A DNA stretch of 64,000 nt from positions 62,001-126,000 of IMG/VR virus record IMGVR_UViG_3300033146_003848; one strand, given 5' to 3'. The translations under genes were made by a program, and so were the position numbers. Below, piece by piece: positions 32,891 to 41,125 of the stretch. Each line of letters starts with the position of its first letter. Within the stretch, counting starts at the first letter, position 1. The DNA is from a virus. The notes below the pieces were generated by a model. It saw nothing but the letters and a program-made list of their open reading frames with translations, made no database searches and had not been told where the DNA came from.

Positions 32891-33511
32891 AAGAAATTCA
32901 CACAAAAATTACTAGATAATTTTGATAGTTCAAAGGAGAACTATCACCAACAAATTTTAGATGTTGCATATGATGCTTGGACAACAGATATGGAGTGGAC
33001 ATATGCCGACATGATAGATAATACTATTGAGCAATTTGGTCAACTTACTGCTCTATTAGTGTTAGTTGGCAAATTTAATCAACAAGTTACAAATGGGGGT
33101 CATATTCAATATATAATGAATGATTTTGCATCAAGAGGATCTAAGTATGATTTAGATATTCATAATAAAATGATATCATTGATGAGTAGCACTTATTTGA
33201 AGCCTTGTGACAACTATGATATGATATTAAAAATTATGCGGTCATTAGATGTGGTTTATTATCCATCTGAGTATGAAACTGAAACTTGTTCTTCGTGTGG
33301 TGGAAGTGGAATGAGTGATTATGGAGAAGAGGATGAGGAGTGCGATGATTGTTGTGGGACAGGAGAAATAGAATTTCTTAATGATGAGGAGTTCGTACAT
33401 AACGGAGAACATTTAGATGAACAATATTATGAGGTGTATGAAGATTGGCTTCAATCAATCGAAAAGTTATTGCATCATATGCCTGAATTAAATGGAGAGA
33501 ATCATGAGTGA
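32888..33511 (+). CDS. DMP19/DUF4375-like protein with DnaJ-type zinc motif
   Basis: 207 residues. KFNQQVTNGGHIQYIMND matches the NGG-x-Qy core of DMP19 (DUF4375), known in some bacteria as a DNA-mimic-like fold. A CSSCGGSG ... CDDCCGTGE pair near 140-160 copies the DnaJ zinc-finger repeat. The fusion is unusual. Very acidic C-terminal third. Overlaps the next start by eight bases. Confidence 0.65.
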   Translation: MKKFTQKLLDNFDSSKENYHQQILDVAYDAWTTDMEWTYADMIDNTIEQFGQLTALLVLVGKFNQQVTNGGHIQYIMNDFASRGSKYDLDIHNKMISLMSSTYLKPCDNYDMILKIMRSLDVVYYPSEYETETCSSCGGSGMSDYGEEDEECDDCCGTGEIEFLNDEEFVHNGEHLDEQYYEVYEDWLQSIEKLLHHMPELNGENHE

Positions 33512-33941
33512 TATATCCGTGTATCAAATGGCAATTAATAATGCCTCAAATTATATCGTAGCCTTAAATAACCGAATGAGTGCTGATGATCCAAGACGAG
33601 ATGCTGAAATTGGAATTTTTGATATTACATCGGTTTTAGAAATCATCTTTTGTAAGGCAAAAGAAGAGATTGCATCCGATATTATTAAAACTGTGAATGA
33701 TATTAGTCCTCAATCGACAATAGAAACTAGAAGTCCTAAGCAAGAGGTACGAATATTATTCCATAACATTGAGATTGATTGGGAAAAAGGGAATTATGAG
33801 GTGTATGATATTGGAGAAGATGATAAAAAACAAATAATAGATAAAATGATTGATGGTGAGTGTGCGGGAATCATACGAATTGCCGAAAATGATTCCAGTG
33901 AAGTTTTAATTGGACATTGGACTATTAAAGGAGATAAATGA
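33504..33941 (+). CDS. unknown protein, paralog of 34125
   Basis: 145 residues from ATG 33504 (GGAG, six-base spacing; the ATG in ATGGAG at 33492 is the site itself). Shares VLEIIFCKAKEEIASDII, EVRILFHNIEIDWE and a GHWTI ending with the gene at 34125 (VLSIIYHKSKMHISNDIV, VLFHDIEICWE, GEWRI). Function unknown. Confidence 0.7.
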   Translation: MSDISVYQMAINNASNYIVALNNRMSADDPRRDAEIGIFDITSVLEIIFCKAKEEIASDIIKTVNDISPQSTIETRSPKQEVRILFHNIEIDWEKGNYEVYDIGEDDKKQIIDKMIDGECAGIIRIAENDSSEVLIGHWTIKGDK

Positions 33942-34135
33942 TGAATCAAATTGATAGAGACCTTCATATGAAAGTATACCGTTTAATTGAGAAAAATTAT
34001 ACTCCTCTAGATACTGCTCATATGGTTTGGGAAAAAATAAAGAGTCACTTCACTGAGGATAGAGAGACTCGAATTATAATGACTAGTCGGATCGGAAGAT
34101 GGATTGAATGGGAGGAATGTAATTATGATGAATGA
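33941..34135 (+). CDS. small helical protein between two paralogs
   Basis: 64 residues from the second of two tandem ATGs (33938 is also possible). Helical, ends WIEWEECNYDE. Stop/start overlap upstream, and it overlaps the next gene by 11 bases. Confidence 0.6.
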   Translation: MNQIDRDLHMKVYRLIEKNYTPLDTAHMVWEKIKSHFTEDRETRIIMTSRIGRWIEWEECNYDE

Positions 34136-34559
34136 AATTTCAACAAAGGATTATATTAATGCGATTACAGCCATAGCGAATCACATTATGAGTCCTGAGT
34201 TTGTACATGAAAATAAAGAGAATCGACTTGATGTGGAGAATGTTACCGAAGTATTGTCAATTATATATCATAAATCGAAAATGCATATATCCAATGATAT
34301 TGTAAAAAAGATATCAGAATTTTGTTTATTGGACAAGGAATCAAGTGAATTTACTCAGGTCATTGAAGTATTATTTCATGATATTGAGATCTGTTGGGAA
34401 GGTCATGTGACTTCAGTAGACCTTCATCCGTTAGATTATAAACTTATTGAAACTCTCATTATAAAGGCTTCTAATAAAGGACCCATCACAGTTCCTTATA
34501 TTGATATTCAGGGCGAACAACGCTATTATGTTGGAGAATGGAGAATCAGAAAATGTTAA
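34125..34559 (+). CDS. unknown protein, paralog of 33504
   Basis: 144 residues. Clear diverged duplicate of 33504 with the same helix-strand order and the FHDIE-CWE motif. GGGAGGAATGTAATT precedes ATG 34125. Overlaps the ribbon gene by seven bases. Confidence 0.7.
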   Translation: MMNEISTKDYINAITAIANHIMSPEFVHENKENRLDVENVTEVLSIIYHKSKMHISNDIVKKISEFCLLDKESSEFTQVIEVLFHDIEICWEGHVTSVDLHPLDYKLIETLIIKASNKGPITVPYIDIQGEQRYYVGEWRIRKC

Positions 34560-34744
34560 TTTGTCCTATATGTAAATCTAGTGTTGAAATGAAACGATCC
34601 GATGAAAATGATTTTTTATTTACTTGTACCAATCAATGCTTTAAAAATATTTCTATTTTCGCACATTCGGATTTAGAAGCAAAAGGCTTTTGGTTAGGGA
34701 GAAGTGCTGAAATAGTTTCTAGTGAGTTGAGAAACAATCAATAG
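34553..34744 (+). CDS. Lar-like zinc ribbon protein
   Basis: 63 residues: MLICPICKSSVEMKRS, FTCTNQCFKN, then HSDLEAKGFWLGRS. The ribbon and EA-x-W ending are like Lar-type restriction alleviation proteins, which weaken type I restriction; similarity is to the fold only. ATG 34553, GGAG nine bases upstream. Confidence 0.6.
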   Translation: MLICPICKSSVEMKRSDENDFLFTCTNQCFKNISIFAHSDLEAKGFWLGRSAEIVSSELRNNQ

Positions 34745-34850
34745 TAACATATCACTTTTGTTGTTTTTGTTGTTATACGAGTAACCTAGAGTATGAGAAT
34801 TGAGCCTAATTAATCAATAAAATATATTATATTCATTATTTCAATATTAT

Positions 34851-34879
34851 TTGATTTGAGTGATTATTTATGTTATAAT
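34851..34879 (+). promoter_or_regulatory. early-type promoter with 5' stem-loop, for 34928
   Basis: TTGATT, 17-bp spacer, TATAAT, TGT upstream. Leader begins AATGAAAAA-g-TTTTTCATT, so ATG 34886 lies inside the stem and is not the start. Confidence 0.8.
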
Positions 34880-34927
34880 TAATGAATGAAAAAGTTTTTC
34901 ATTATTATTAATTTATTTGAGGGAAAA

Positions 34928-35245
34928 ATGAATATAAAATCTATTATTCAATCGGGAAAAATTATTCGAACAAATGAAGGATTGTATACAACTGATGAGG
35001 AGTTATGGTTAGAATGTGAAATAGAAATTTTAATAGAGACTCCAATTCAAGAGACAGACTTGGAGTCTATATTTGATACCTCTCCTGAAATATTTTATAA
35101 ATTCATAGAGTTTGATGTTTATGATAAGGTTCAAGTCGAATTGCATTCTAATCATATAGAAATTCTTATTATTTTTGAAGCATATGAACCTTTTCAAACT
35201 GATCCTGAATATGATTCGTTAGAATTGGATTATTGGAAACATTAA
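34928..35245 (+). CDS. acidic protein, unknown
   Basis: 105 residues, acidic (pI clearly low; ETPIQETDLESIFD), beta-rich second half. ATG 34928 follows TTGAGGGAAAA and a stem-loop leader. Single-gene unit. Confidence 0.65.
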   Translation: MNIKSIIQSGKIIRTNEGLYTTDEELWLECEIEILIETPIQETDLESIFDTSPEIFYKFIEFDVYDKVQVELHSNHIEILIIFEAYEPFQTDPEYDSLELDYWKH

Positions 35246-35247
35246 AT

Positions 35248-35276
35248 TTGACTTGGTGTTAAAATTGTGATATACT
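35248..35276 (+). promoter_or_regulatory. early-type promoter for 35317
   Basis: TTGACT, 17-bp spacer, TATACT, TGA upstream, two bases after the preceding stop. Leader pairing (TAATTA/TTAATTA) is weak. Confidence 0.85.
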
Positions 35277-35316
35277 ATATATGTAATTATGATTAATTAT
35301 TATTATGGAGTAAATG

Positions 35317-35751
35317 ATGAAAAAAGAAGACATTGTTATTGATTTAGAATCCTCAAGAACATTTAAAGTGGAATGTATTTGGGAAGAAAATGAATTCGTT
35401 TGTGTGGTCGGATACGAAGACCGAGAAAACTTTTGGCGAGTAGGATATATATTGTTGCCTTCGAGTAACACTTTCTATGAGAGAGATTATGATGACGACC
35501 GAGTTAAAAATTTGGAAGTGTATGGAGGAATAACATATGCGAATCATTTAAGTAAATCTATATTTAAAGACCTCATATCAGTCAAAGATGATCTTTGGCT
35601 ACTAGGGTTTGATGCAGGACACGGAGAAGATGGGTTATCCTTAGAGTTCATGAAAGATGAAATGAAATCTTTAGCGAGTCAAATATTTACCAAAGAATCT
35701 GAACACGCCTTCGATGTGTTAAATGACATAATATTTTCAAAAAAGAATTGA
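35317..35751 (+). CDS. conserved phage-type hypothetical (GFDAGH motif)
   Basis: 144 residues. VYGGITYANHL followed by WLLGFDAGHGEDG reproduces a pattern I know from many phage proteins (hGGxT...GFDxxH), with His/Asp placement hinting at metal binding. Activity unknown. Second ATG (35317) preferred over 35314: GGAG is then six bases away. Confidence 0.65.
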   Translation: MKKEDIVIDLESSRTFKVECIWEENEFVCVVGYEDRENFWRVGYILLPSSNTFYERDYDDDRVKNLEVYGGITYANHLSKSIFKDLISVKDDLWLLGFDAGHGEDGLSLEFMKDEMKSLASQIFTKESEHAFDVLNDIIFSKKN

Positions 35752-35776
35752 CTCGGTTGACTTTATATGTTATACT
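35748..35776 (+). promoter_or_regulatory. early-type promoter with 5' stem-loop, for 35828
   Basis: TTGACT, 17-bp spacer, TATACT, TGT upstream; leader ACACTT...GAGTGT. The -35 overlaps the stop of 35751. Confidence 0.85.
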
Positions 35777-35827
35777 ATTAATATAAACACTTGATAAAGT
35801 ATTGAGTGTAACTTAATGGAGAATATC

Positions 35828-36100
35828 ATGATTTTAAGTACCGAAATGCAAGATACTATCGAAGAGTTAACTGGAGTTTCTGTGCAAGCCTTACATTATA
35901 ATGATGAGGAGATTTCGTTTAAACAAAATGGAATCTGGCGAGACATGGAAATGAAAACCTTTTCTGACATCAATCGTCGGTTTAAAATATCAAAACAACC
36001 TGACAAAAAACAGAACTTTTATTATATAAGTCGGGGATCTGAAGCGTTTGACCTGATGATTTTGATTAATGATTTTAGCAATGCGATAATTGAGATTTAA
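35828..36100 (+). CDS. small protein, unknown
   Basis: 90 residues. ATG 35828; the ATG at 35816 is part of the ATGGAG ribosome-binding site. Mixed alpha/beta (KQNGIWRDMEMKTFSDI). No family recognised. Confidence 0.65.
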   Translation: MILSTEMQDTIEELTGVSVQALHYNDEEISFKQNGIWRDMEMKTFSDINRRFKISKQPDKKQNFYYISRGSEAFDLMILINDFSNAIIEI

Positions 36101-36101
36101 C

Positions 36102-36272
36102 ATGGTGAGTTCATGTAATATGTTTAAGTTCTCAACAGTCCATCAACAACATAACACTTCGGGCTGTGAGTATTCTATCACTGAAAATCATGTGACACCA
36201 TCTATAGAATGGGCAAAATATAACGATTATAAAAAATTTAAAAAAAGTGAATTAAAGTTTGACACGGATTAA
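36102..36272 (+). CDS. 56-residue protein, tentative
   Basis: Frame MVSSCNMFKFSTVHQQHN... immediately after the previous stop, with TTGAGATTTAAC before it. Ends inside the next promoter. Two cysteines, polar. Possible coupled gene. Confidence 0.35.
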   Translation: MVSSCNMFKFSTVHQQHNTSGCEYSITENHVTPSIEWAKYNDYKKFKKSELKFDTD

Positions 36273-36287
36273 ATAATATGTTATACT
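36259..36287 (+). promoter_or_regulatory. early-type promoter with two leader hairpins, for 36366
   Basis: TTGACA, 17-bp spacer, TATACT, TGT upstream; leader AAACAA-ttgatt-TTGTTT followed by the GTC...GAC hairpin at 36335. Confidence 0.9.
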
Positions 36288-36334
36288 ATTATTATAAACA
36301 ATTGATTTTGTTTGTATGTTTATTAATTTTTTGA

Positions 36335-36346
36335 GTCAGACAAGAC
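36335..36346 (+). promoter_or_regulatory. conserved leader hairpin (GTC-AGACAA-GAC)
   Basis: One of eleven copies of the second leader hairpin, 11 bases before the CGGAG site of 36366. Confidence 0.7.
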
Positions 36347-36365
36347 GTTAAAATCGGAGAGTATT

Positions 36366-36662
36366 ATGGGATTTATAGTTAAACTTATCGATAAAGACAA
36401 TTCGATTCGAGAGGATGAATTTGCGACTGCGATTAAAGAACTGAAGCCTGAATTTAATAGTGATATTAAAGAAAAATCAGGAGTGTTCATTCATTTGGAC
36501 TCAAATGAAATTGAACTCAAGAATGGAGTAGTTAAAATATTTGGGTCATTTACTACTATGGGAGATGAGATTGAAGGACTAATTTTAAATTTACTTTTAA
36601 ATTTACAAAAGTTCGGATATAAAATAGAAGTTATTTGCCCAGAATTAGGGTATGAGAGTTAG
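36366..36662 (+). CDS. small protein, unknown
   Basis: 98 residues, alpha/beta; the KNGVVKIFGSF segment resembles KNGKVKIKGNF in the next gene, so the pair may share a small domain. CGGAGAGTATT site behind a two-hairpin leader. Confidence 0.65.
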   Translation: MGFIVKLIDKDNSIREDEFATAIKELKPEFNSDIKEKSGVFIHLDSNEIELKNGVVKIFGSFTTMGDEIEGLILNLLLNLQKFGYKIEVICPELGYES

Positions 36663-36672
36663 ATTATTAAAC

Positions 36673-36698
36673 TGAGGACTTCAATAATGAAGTCCTCA
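36673..36698 (+). terminator. hairpin between 36366 and 36718 genes
   Basis: TGAGGACTTC-aataat-GAAGTCCTCA, perfect 10-bp stem without a U-tract; more likely an RNA stabiliser or attenuator than a full terminator. The GAGGACT core recurs in the terminator at 49076. Confidence 0.5.
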
Positions 36699-36717
36699 AC
36701 AACGTAAGGAGATTATT

Positions 36718-37344
36718 ATGAGTATGAGTGACACAAAACAAAAATTAAATTTTTTATTAGACAATTTAGAGTTGGCAGATTATTTTGGTTCAAGAGATGT
36801 GGATAGAGTGTATGGTGCGGTATATAAAAAACTAATTCAAAATGGAGTATTAGTTAATAATTTAAGATTTACTCAAGGGAAAAATGTTTTACCTTTTGAA
36901 ATTGATAAAACTGAAAGTATAAAGGACAATATTACTAGAATTAAAACATATCTTCTTAGTAAGGTTGATAATTCAGAAAGGAGACTACGAGAGTGGACAG
37001 CATTCCATACAATCTATAGTTGGAGATACATTAAAGTGTCCAATCTTTCTCGTCTCAAAAATGGAAAAGTGAAAATCAAAGGTAACTTTGATGCGGCAAA
37101 TGATTTAATTGAGATTTTAGGCTATATCCAAAGTGATGAGATACCAAAAGACTTAGGGTTTTCATATGGTGTATTAGACTATGCTAGAAAGCAAAATGTC
37201 CCTTTAGATACTCATGCGGTAGATGTTATTCATTTTACAGTATCATATAAAAGAGGCTCATTTGAAATAACAGGAATGGATGATGCTCAAGTTCAACAAT
37301 TAAAGGATATTCTTTCTAATAATGAGATACAAATGATGAGGTAA
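36718..37344 (+). CDS. unknown protein
   Basis: 208 residues. Helical N-terminal half with RRLREWTAFHTIYSWRYI, then a beta-rich part (KVKIKGNFDAANDLIEILG; FTVSYKRGSFEITGMDD). AAGGAGATTATT site. Expressed from 36259 through a hairpin. No family recognised. Confidence 0.65.
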   Translation: MSMSDTKQKLNFLLDNLELADYFGSRDVDRVYGAVYKKLIQNGVLVNNLRFTQGKNVLPFEIDKTESIKDNITRIKTYLLSKVDNSERRLREWTAFHTIYSWRYIKVSNLSRLKNGKVKIKGNFDAANDLIEILGYIQSDEIPKDLGFSYGVLDYARKQNVPLDTHAVDVIHFTVSYKRGSFEITGMDDAQVQQLKDILSNNEIQMMR

Positions 37345-37349
37345 TTATC

Positions 37350-37589
37350 ATGAAAGAGTATTATGAATTGGTTGACAATCAAACTATTTCTTCGAATAAG
37401 AGGTTTATTAAATGTATTTGTTCTGAATGGCATCCAATCGTTCGGAATAATATGAGACGACTTACAGTCACTTGCCCGTTCTTTGGAATAATTGGAACGG
37501 GCAAAACAAATGGAGATTTAAAACGATCTTGGAGAAAAAATAGTGAGTTGTGGATAAAAAATGAACTTTTAGTTGAGGAGGGATTGTGA
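37350..37589 (+). CDS. small protein with internal hairpin
   Basis: 79 residues, Cys and aromatic rich (KCICSEWHP; TCPFFGIIGTGK). A 10-bp perfect stem (37472-37504) lies inside the frame. Weak start context (GAGGTAATTATC). Unknown function. Confidence 0.6.
   Translation: MKEYYELVDNQTISSNKRFIKCICSEWHPIVRNNMRRLTVTCPFFGIIGTGKTNGDLKRSWRKNSELWIKNELLVEEGL
37472..37504 (+). promoter_or_regulatory. intragenic GC-rich hairpin
   Basis: TTGCCCGTTC, 13-base loop, GAACGGGCAA. Unusually GC-rich for this genome and inside a coding frame. Confidence 0.5.
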
Positions 37590-37591
37590 TT

Positions 37592-37876
37592 ATGAAAAAA
37601 CAATGTTTAATGAATAAAGAAGAGGTTGTTCATTTTGAAAGTGAAGGACGAGATCATATTTATTTCAATTTGGAATCTTGGGAAGTTTTAAGTCAATTGA
37701 CAAAGTATCATTGGCAACATAAGATGTTAGAAGAACCATTAAGAGAATTTTGTAAACAATTGTTCCCACATTTGGAAATATTTCAAGTAAAGGTTCAAGA
37801 AACATATTTTGTTAAAATGAATCAATTAGGGCGAGGTACATTATTTATAACAATAAATCCACAAGATGAGGATTAA
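37592..37876 (+). CDS. small protein, unknown
   Basis: 94 residues from ATG 37592 (GTG 37586 also possible) after GAGGAGGGA. Helical, His/Trp-rich (LTKYHWQHKMLEE). Overlaps the next gene by 11 bases. Confidence 0.6.
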   Translation: MKKQCLMNKEEVVHFESEGRDHIYFNLESWEVLSQLTKYHWQHKMLEEPLREFCKQLFPHLEIFQVKVQETYFVKMNQLGRGTLFITINPQDED

Positions 37877-38177
37877 TACATTGAGATATACAACAAATGA
37901 AATTATTGGTAATTGTAGAATTTTAATACCTAATAAAATTAATAGTCCTTGTACGTTGCAATTTATTTTAAATTGGATCGGAAAGACTGCCTGTTCAGAA
38001 GATGTATCTTTGATTAATTTGAATCAACAATCTAATGGTTATCAAATTGAGGTTTTAAATAGAAATACAAGTGAAATAACTATTTTAGGTCAAATTATAA
38101 CAAAAACTCAAATTTCTGAAAATGATTTTATTTCAGAAATAGGATGTAAAATATCAATTAACAAATGCGGAGAATAA
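37866..38177 (+). CDS. small protein, unknown
   Basis: 103 residues if ATG 37866 is used; TTG 37881, preceded by GAGG, is an alternative that would shorten it by five. Beta-rich, four cysteines. No family recognised. Confidence 0.55.
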   Translation: MRINTLRYTTNEIIGNCRILIPNKINSPCTLQFILNWIGKTACSEDVSLINLNQQSNGYQIEVLNRNTSEITILGQIITKTQISENDFISEIGCKISINKCGE

Positions 38178-38178
38178 T

Positions 38179-38448
38179 ATGAAAAGTTTAAAGAGTCTGG
38201 AAAAATGCAAACCTTATACTAGAAATAGACCACTAAAAGATATAGGAATGAAAGTTAATGTGAAAGGACAAATTGTTCAGTTCTTACAAGAAGATGATGG
38301 ACTCGATTTAAGTCCCATTCTCGCCAAATATAACGATTGTATTGTATATAGTGGTCGTAATGAAATCGAGGATCTATTGAATATGGAAGATTATGTGCCT
38401 GTGTTTTTTGAAACTGAGGCGTATAGTTCATTCAACTTCATGAATTAG
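38179..38448 (+). CDS. small protein, unknown
   Basis: 89 residues after GCGGAGAATAAT. Basic N-terminus, acidic C-terminus. One base after the previous stop. No motif. Confidence 0.6.
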   Translation: MKSLKSLEKCKPYTRNRPLKDIGMKVNVKGQIVQFLQEDDGLDLSPILAKYNDCIVYSGRNEIEDLLNMEDYVPVFFETEAYSSFNFMN

Positions 38449-38457
38449 GAGAAGATT

Positions 38458-38742
38458 ATGAAAAATTTAGAGCAAGAGTACTATCTAACTTTTGAGGACA
38501 CGATTAGAGAACGAGTTGTTATTCTGGTTGTAGATAAAAATTCATTAAGCGGGAGTTATATGTTTGCCTTTAGTGAGAATGCTAATTCGAATAGTGATTT
38601 ATGGAGACATTGTAATTATGCCACGAAAAGTGCAATAAAACAAAAAATTAAGAATATTAAAAATGATAAGTCCTTAATTATCATTTCTGAAGAATTCCCC
38701 ACAAACAATAAAGTTATGGAAATACTTGACGTGGTATCATAA
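38458..38742 (+). CDS. small protein, unknown
   Basis: 94 residues, TTAGGAGAAGATT site, alpha/beta. The last codons form the -35 of the following promoter (TTGACG in ILDVVS). No motif recognised. Confidence 0.6.
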   Translation: MKNLEQEYYLTFEDTIRERVVILVVDKNSLSGSYMFAFSENANSNSDLWRHCNYATKSAIKQKIKNIKNDKSLIIISEEFPTNNKVMEILDVVS

Positions 38743-38754
38743 ATGTATTATACT
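38726..38754 (+). promoter_or_regulatory. early-type promoter for 38808
   Basis: TTGACG, 17-bp spacer, TATACT; no TGn. Leader pairing is poor compared with its neighbours. Confidence 0.75.
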
Positions 38755-38807
38755 ATATAAGACATTGAAAAAAATATCATTGATTAATTATAAAAAAGGA
38801 GAATACT

Positions 38808-39227
38808 ATGGGCTACACACATTATTGGGAACTAAAGCGTAAGTTGTCGGATGAAAAATGGAATGAAATTGTATCGGATTGTAAGACATTATCTGAATTA
38901 TTACCTAAACATTCAACATCTAGTGGTGGATTGTTTAAAGATGAGCCGTTGCAATTAGATGATAATTCATATTTTGGTAAATTTATTCAATTCAATGGGA
39001 TTGAAAACTTAGGACATGAAGATTTCTTTTTTACTAATACTCCAACTGCTGGGTTTTGTAAGACTAATCGAAAACCATATGATTTAATGGTTCAAATTTG
39101 CATTTTAACTTTTGTTCATCATTTAGGTGATGATTTGATAAAAACATCTAGTGATGGAGAAAGCGATGATTGGGAAGAATCTCGTAAAATAGTAACGAAT
39201 TATTTTAAGAAAAAGGAGAGTCAGTAA
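38808..39227 (+). CDS. conserved MGYTHYW-family phage protein
   Basis: 139 residues beginning MGYTHYWELKR, with TAGFCKTNRKPYDLMVQI in the centre. This MGYTHYW opening and FCKT-x-KPYD block are shared by many phage hypotheticals; function unknown. AAAGGAGAATACT site. Confidence 0.7.
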   Translation: MGYTHYWELKRKLSDEKWNEIVSDCKTLSELLPKHSTSSGGLFKDEPLQLDDNSYFGKFIQFNGIENLGHEDFFFTNTPTAGFCKTNRKPYDLMVQICILTFVHHLGDDLIKTSSDGESDDWEESRKIVTNYFKKKESQ

Positions 39228-39228
39228 A

Positions 39229-39636
39229 ATGAAAGTAACTCGAACCAACGATTTATGGATATATATGAACGATGAGGATCAAGAGGTCGCAACAGTAAGT
39301 TTACATGAAGGTGATCAAAATGATGTGCAATATCTGCATCCATGCACTGAAAGGATTATTGATTTTTTATCAGAGAATCCTCCACCATGTTCTGCGGGGT
39401 CACAAGCAATTGTGAGCAGAGAAATAGTAGCAACTCACCATCATCACTTGACTCCAAAGTATCACGCTAAGTCAGGTCACATCACGCAAGTTAAAATGGA
39501 GACAAAGGTTGCCATTAAAAATCGGAATCGTGATAGATATGTTCCCTATTTTTATCCTATTTTTCTTTGTGAATTTGACGATTCTAATTTAGATGCACTT
39601 TGGTTACCCTTAGAAATGATTGCATTATTAGATTAA
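39229..39636 (+). CDS. unknown protein with His cluster
   Basis: 135 residues. A run THHHHLTPKYHAKSGH near residues 64-79 looks like a metal ligand cluster. Beta-rich. Starts after AAAGGAGAGTCAGTAAA. Co-transcribed with the MGYTHYW gene. Confidence 0.6.
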   Translation: MKVTRTNDLWIYMNDEDQEVATVSLHEGDQNDVQYLHPCTERIIDFLSENPPPCSAGSQAIVSREIVATHHHHLTPKYHAKSGHITQVKMETKVAIKNRNRDRYVPYFYPIFLCEFDDSNLDALWLPLEMIALLD

Positions 39637-39643
39637 AAAATAT

Positions 39644-39672
39644 TTGACGTGGTGTCATAAATGTGTTATACT
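39644..39672 (+). promoter_or_regulatory. early-type promoter with 5' stem-loop, for 39729
   Basis: TTGACG, 17-bp spacer, TATACT, TGT upstream; leader AACAT-gaaa-ATGTT. Confidence 0.85.
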
Positions 39673-39728
39673 ATACTTATGAAACATGAAAAATGTTATT
39701 ATTAATTAATTGACTTTAGGAGGTCATT

Positions 39729-39932
39729 ATGTTAAAATTTATCAAAAAAATATTATCTGAGGGTTCAGATGATGAGAAGCAAGTGGTTCTTTTTCTATTA
39801 AGTAAAATGGAGTATACATCAAAGGTTAAATTCCATGCGAAAAAATACATGACGATAATGAACGAAGCGGGAATTACGATTCCACGAGGGTTTAATCCAA
39901 CTTTAGATGATGAGGATAATAATGAAAAATAG
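39729..39932 (+). CDS. small protein, unknown
   Basis: 67 residues after TTAGGAGGTCATT. Helical basic N-terminus (MLKFIKKILSE), acidic tail. Overlaps the next gene by 11 bases. Confidence 0.6.
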   Translation: MLKFIKKILSEGSDDEKQVVLFLLSKMEYTSKVKFHAKKYMTIMNEAGITIPRGFNPTLDDEDNNEK

Positions 39933-40428
39933 ATATCAAGTGGAGATTATAGAAACCTTGGGACGAATTCTGTATGTGAATGCTTTAGATGAGGAGACAG
40001 CATATCAAGAAGTATTTCGGCAGCATAAAGATGGAGAGATAGTATTAGATTCAAATGACTACCGAGATGTTTACATTGAGGTTGTGGAAATTGATAGTGC
40101 AACCTGTATTTTATGTAAATTTTCTGCGGACTGTGATGATGAGTTTGATATAACAGGGCAAAAAATATTCTCGCAATCAGAATGGTTGGAATTTCAACGT
40201 CAAAGTAAGGTGTACTTTGAAAAATATGGTAATTTAGAGATACACTTTGGTTCAAATCAAAGTTTATACTTTAAAAATATAAGCGAGTTGTTCGAGTGTT
40301 TTTTCACCATGCAAATATCTGAAGATGCATATAACGAACTCTCCAAAGTATATCACAAAAATAAATTTGGCTTGTTTATCGATTGGGATGATATTTTTCA
40401 ACGAAAGAGTGAAGAAGAGGAGATATAA
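39922..40428 (+). CDS. acidic protein, unknown
   Basis: 168 residues from ATG 39922 (GAGG site; ATG 39907 is in the upstream gene). Two CxxC-like cysteines (CILCKFSADC). Acidic overall. No family recognised. Confidence 0.6.
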   Translation: MKNRYQVEIIETLGRILYVNALDEETAYQEVFRQHKDGEIVLDSNDYRDVYIEVVEIDSATCILCKFSADCDDEFDITGQKIFSQSEWLEFQRQSKVYFEKYGNLEIHFGSNQSLYFKNISELFECFFTMQISEDAYNELSKVYHKNKFGLFIDWDDIFQRKSEEEEI

Positions 40429-40431
40429 ATT

Positions 40432-40785
40432 ATGACTATTGATTATTGGCAAAAAAATAAAGATGTGAAATTTATTGAAAGTGAGTCTGGAGACATTGAA
40501 ACCATTAATCTTCTATATAATTATAGAGGAGTTAATATCACGGAAGTTGTAATTTCTCCACGTCATTGGGGAAAACAGACTTGGTCTTATGCAGTTGTTG
40601 CCTTAGATTTAGAAAAAACGAAATCTAAGGCATTATGTGAAAAATATCCAATGAGATTGGAAACCTATTATTCCGAAAAAACTCATGGATATCCAACGTT
40701 TCGCCAATACGATGATGAGGAGTATTGTTATGAAGAGGATGTTATAAAATTAATAGATGAATGTTTAGCCAACAATTTAAACTAA
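40432..40785 (+). CDS. small protein, unknown
   Basis: 117 residues after GAGGAGATATAAATT. Aromatic, acidic C-terminus (YDDEEYCYEEDV). Last gene of the 39644 transcript; a short imperfect hairpin (GAGC-ctttt-GCTC) follows. Confidence 0.6.
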   Translation: MTIDYWQKNKDVKFIESESGDIETINLLYNYRGVNITEVVISPRHWGKQTWSYAVVALDLEKTKSKALCEKYPMRLETYYSEKTHGYPTFRQYDDEEYCYEEDVIKLIDECLANNLN

Positions 40786-40885
40786 TATTTCAGTGAGCCT
40801 TTTGCTCGTCACTCAACGAAAATAAAAAATTAATACTTTACTATTTAGAAGTAAAAAAACTATTTAAAATTAATTAAAATTATCA

Positions 40886-40914
40886 TTGACTTGGTTAAAA
40901 TTATATGTTATACT
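40886..40914 (+). promoter_or_regulatory. early-type promoter with 5' stem-loop, for 40965
   Basis: TTGACT, 17-bp spacer, TATACT, TGT upstream; leader ATTGAAAA-c-TTTTCAAT. Confidence 0.9.
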
Positions 40915-40964
40915 TATATTATAAATGATTGAAAACTTTTCAATTATAATTGATGGAGATAATC

Positions 40965-41093
40965 ATGTTTGATGATATTGCGATATTTATACCATACAAC
41001 GATGAAGTTAAAATATCAGAAGGATATTATTCATTGCGAGAGTATAAGAATTCACCTGAAGCAATTCAATATATTGCAGATATGTTAGAATAA
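40965..41093 (+). CDS. 42-residue protein
   Basis: MFDDIAIFIPYNDEV... preceded by GATGGAGATAATC and a full stem-loop promoter of its own, which makes this tiny frame convincing. Acidic. Followed four bases later by the next promoter. Function unknown. Confidence 0.7.
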   Translation: MFDDIAIFIPYNDEVKISEGYYSLREYKNSPEAIQYIADMLE

Positions 41094-41096
41094 ATG

Positions 41097-41125
41097 TTGA
41101 CTTGGTTAAAATTAAATGTTATACT
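41097..41125 (+). promoter_or_regulatory. early-type promoter with 5' stem-loop, for 41181
   Basis: TTGACT, 17-bp spacer, TATACT, TGT upstream; leader AACACTT-agatgtt-AAGTGTT. Confidence 0.9.

Noticed and set aside
34886-34927. N-terminal extension from ATG 34886 for the 34928 gene
   Set aside because: That ATG lies inside the 5' stem-loop at the predicted transcription start and has no upstream ribosome-binding site.
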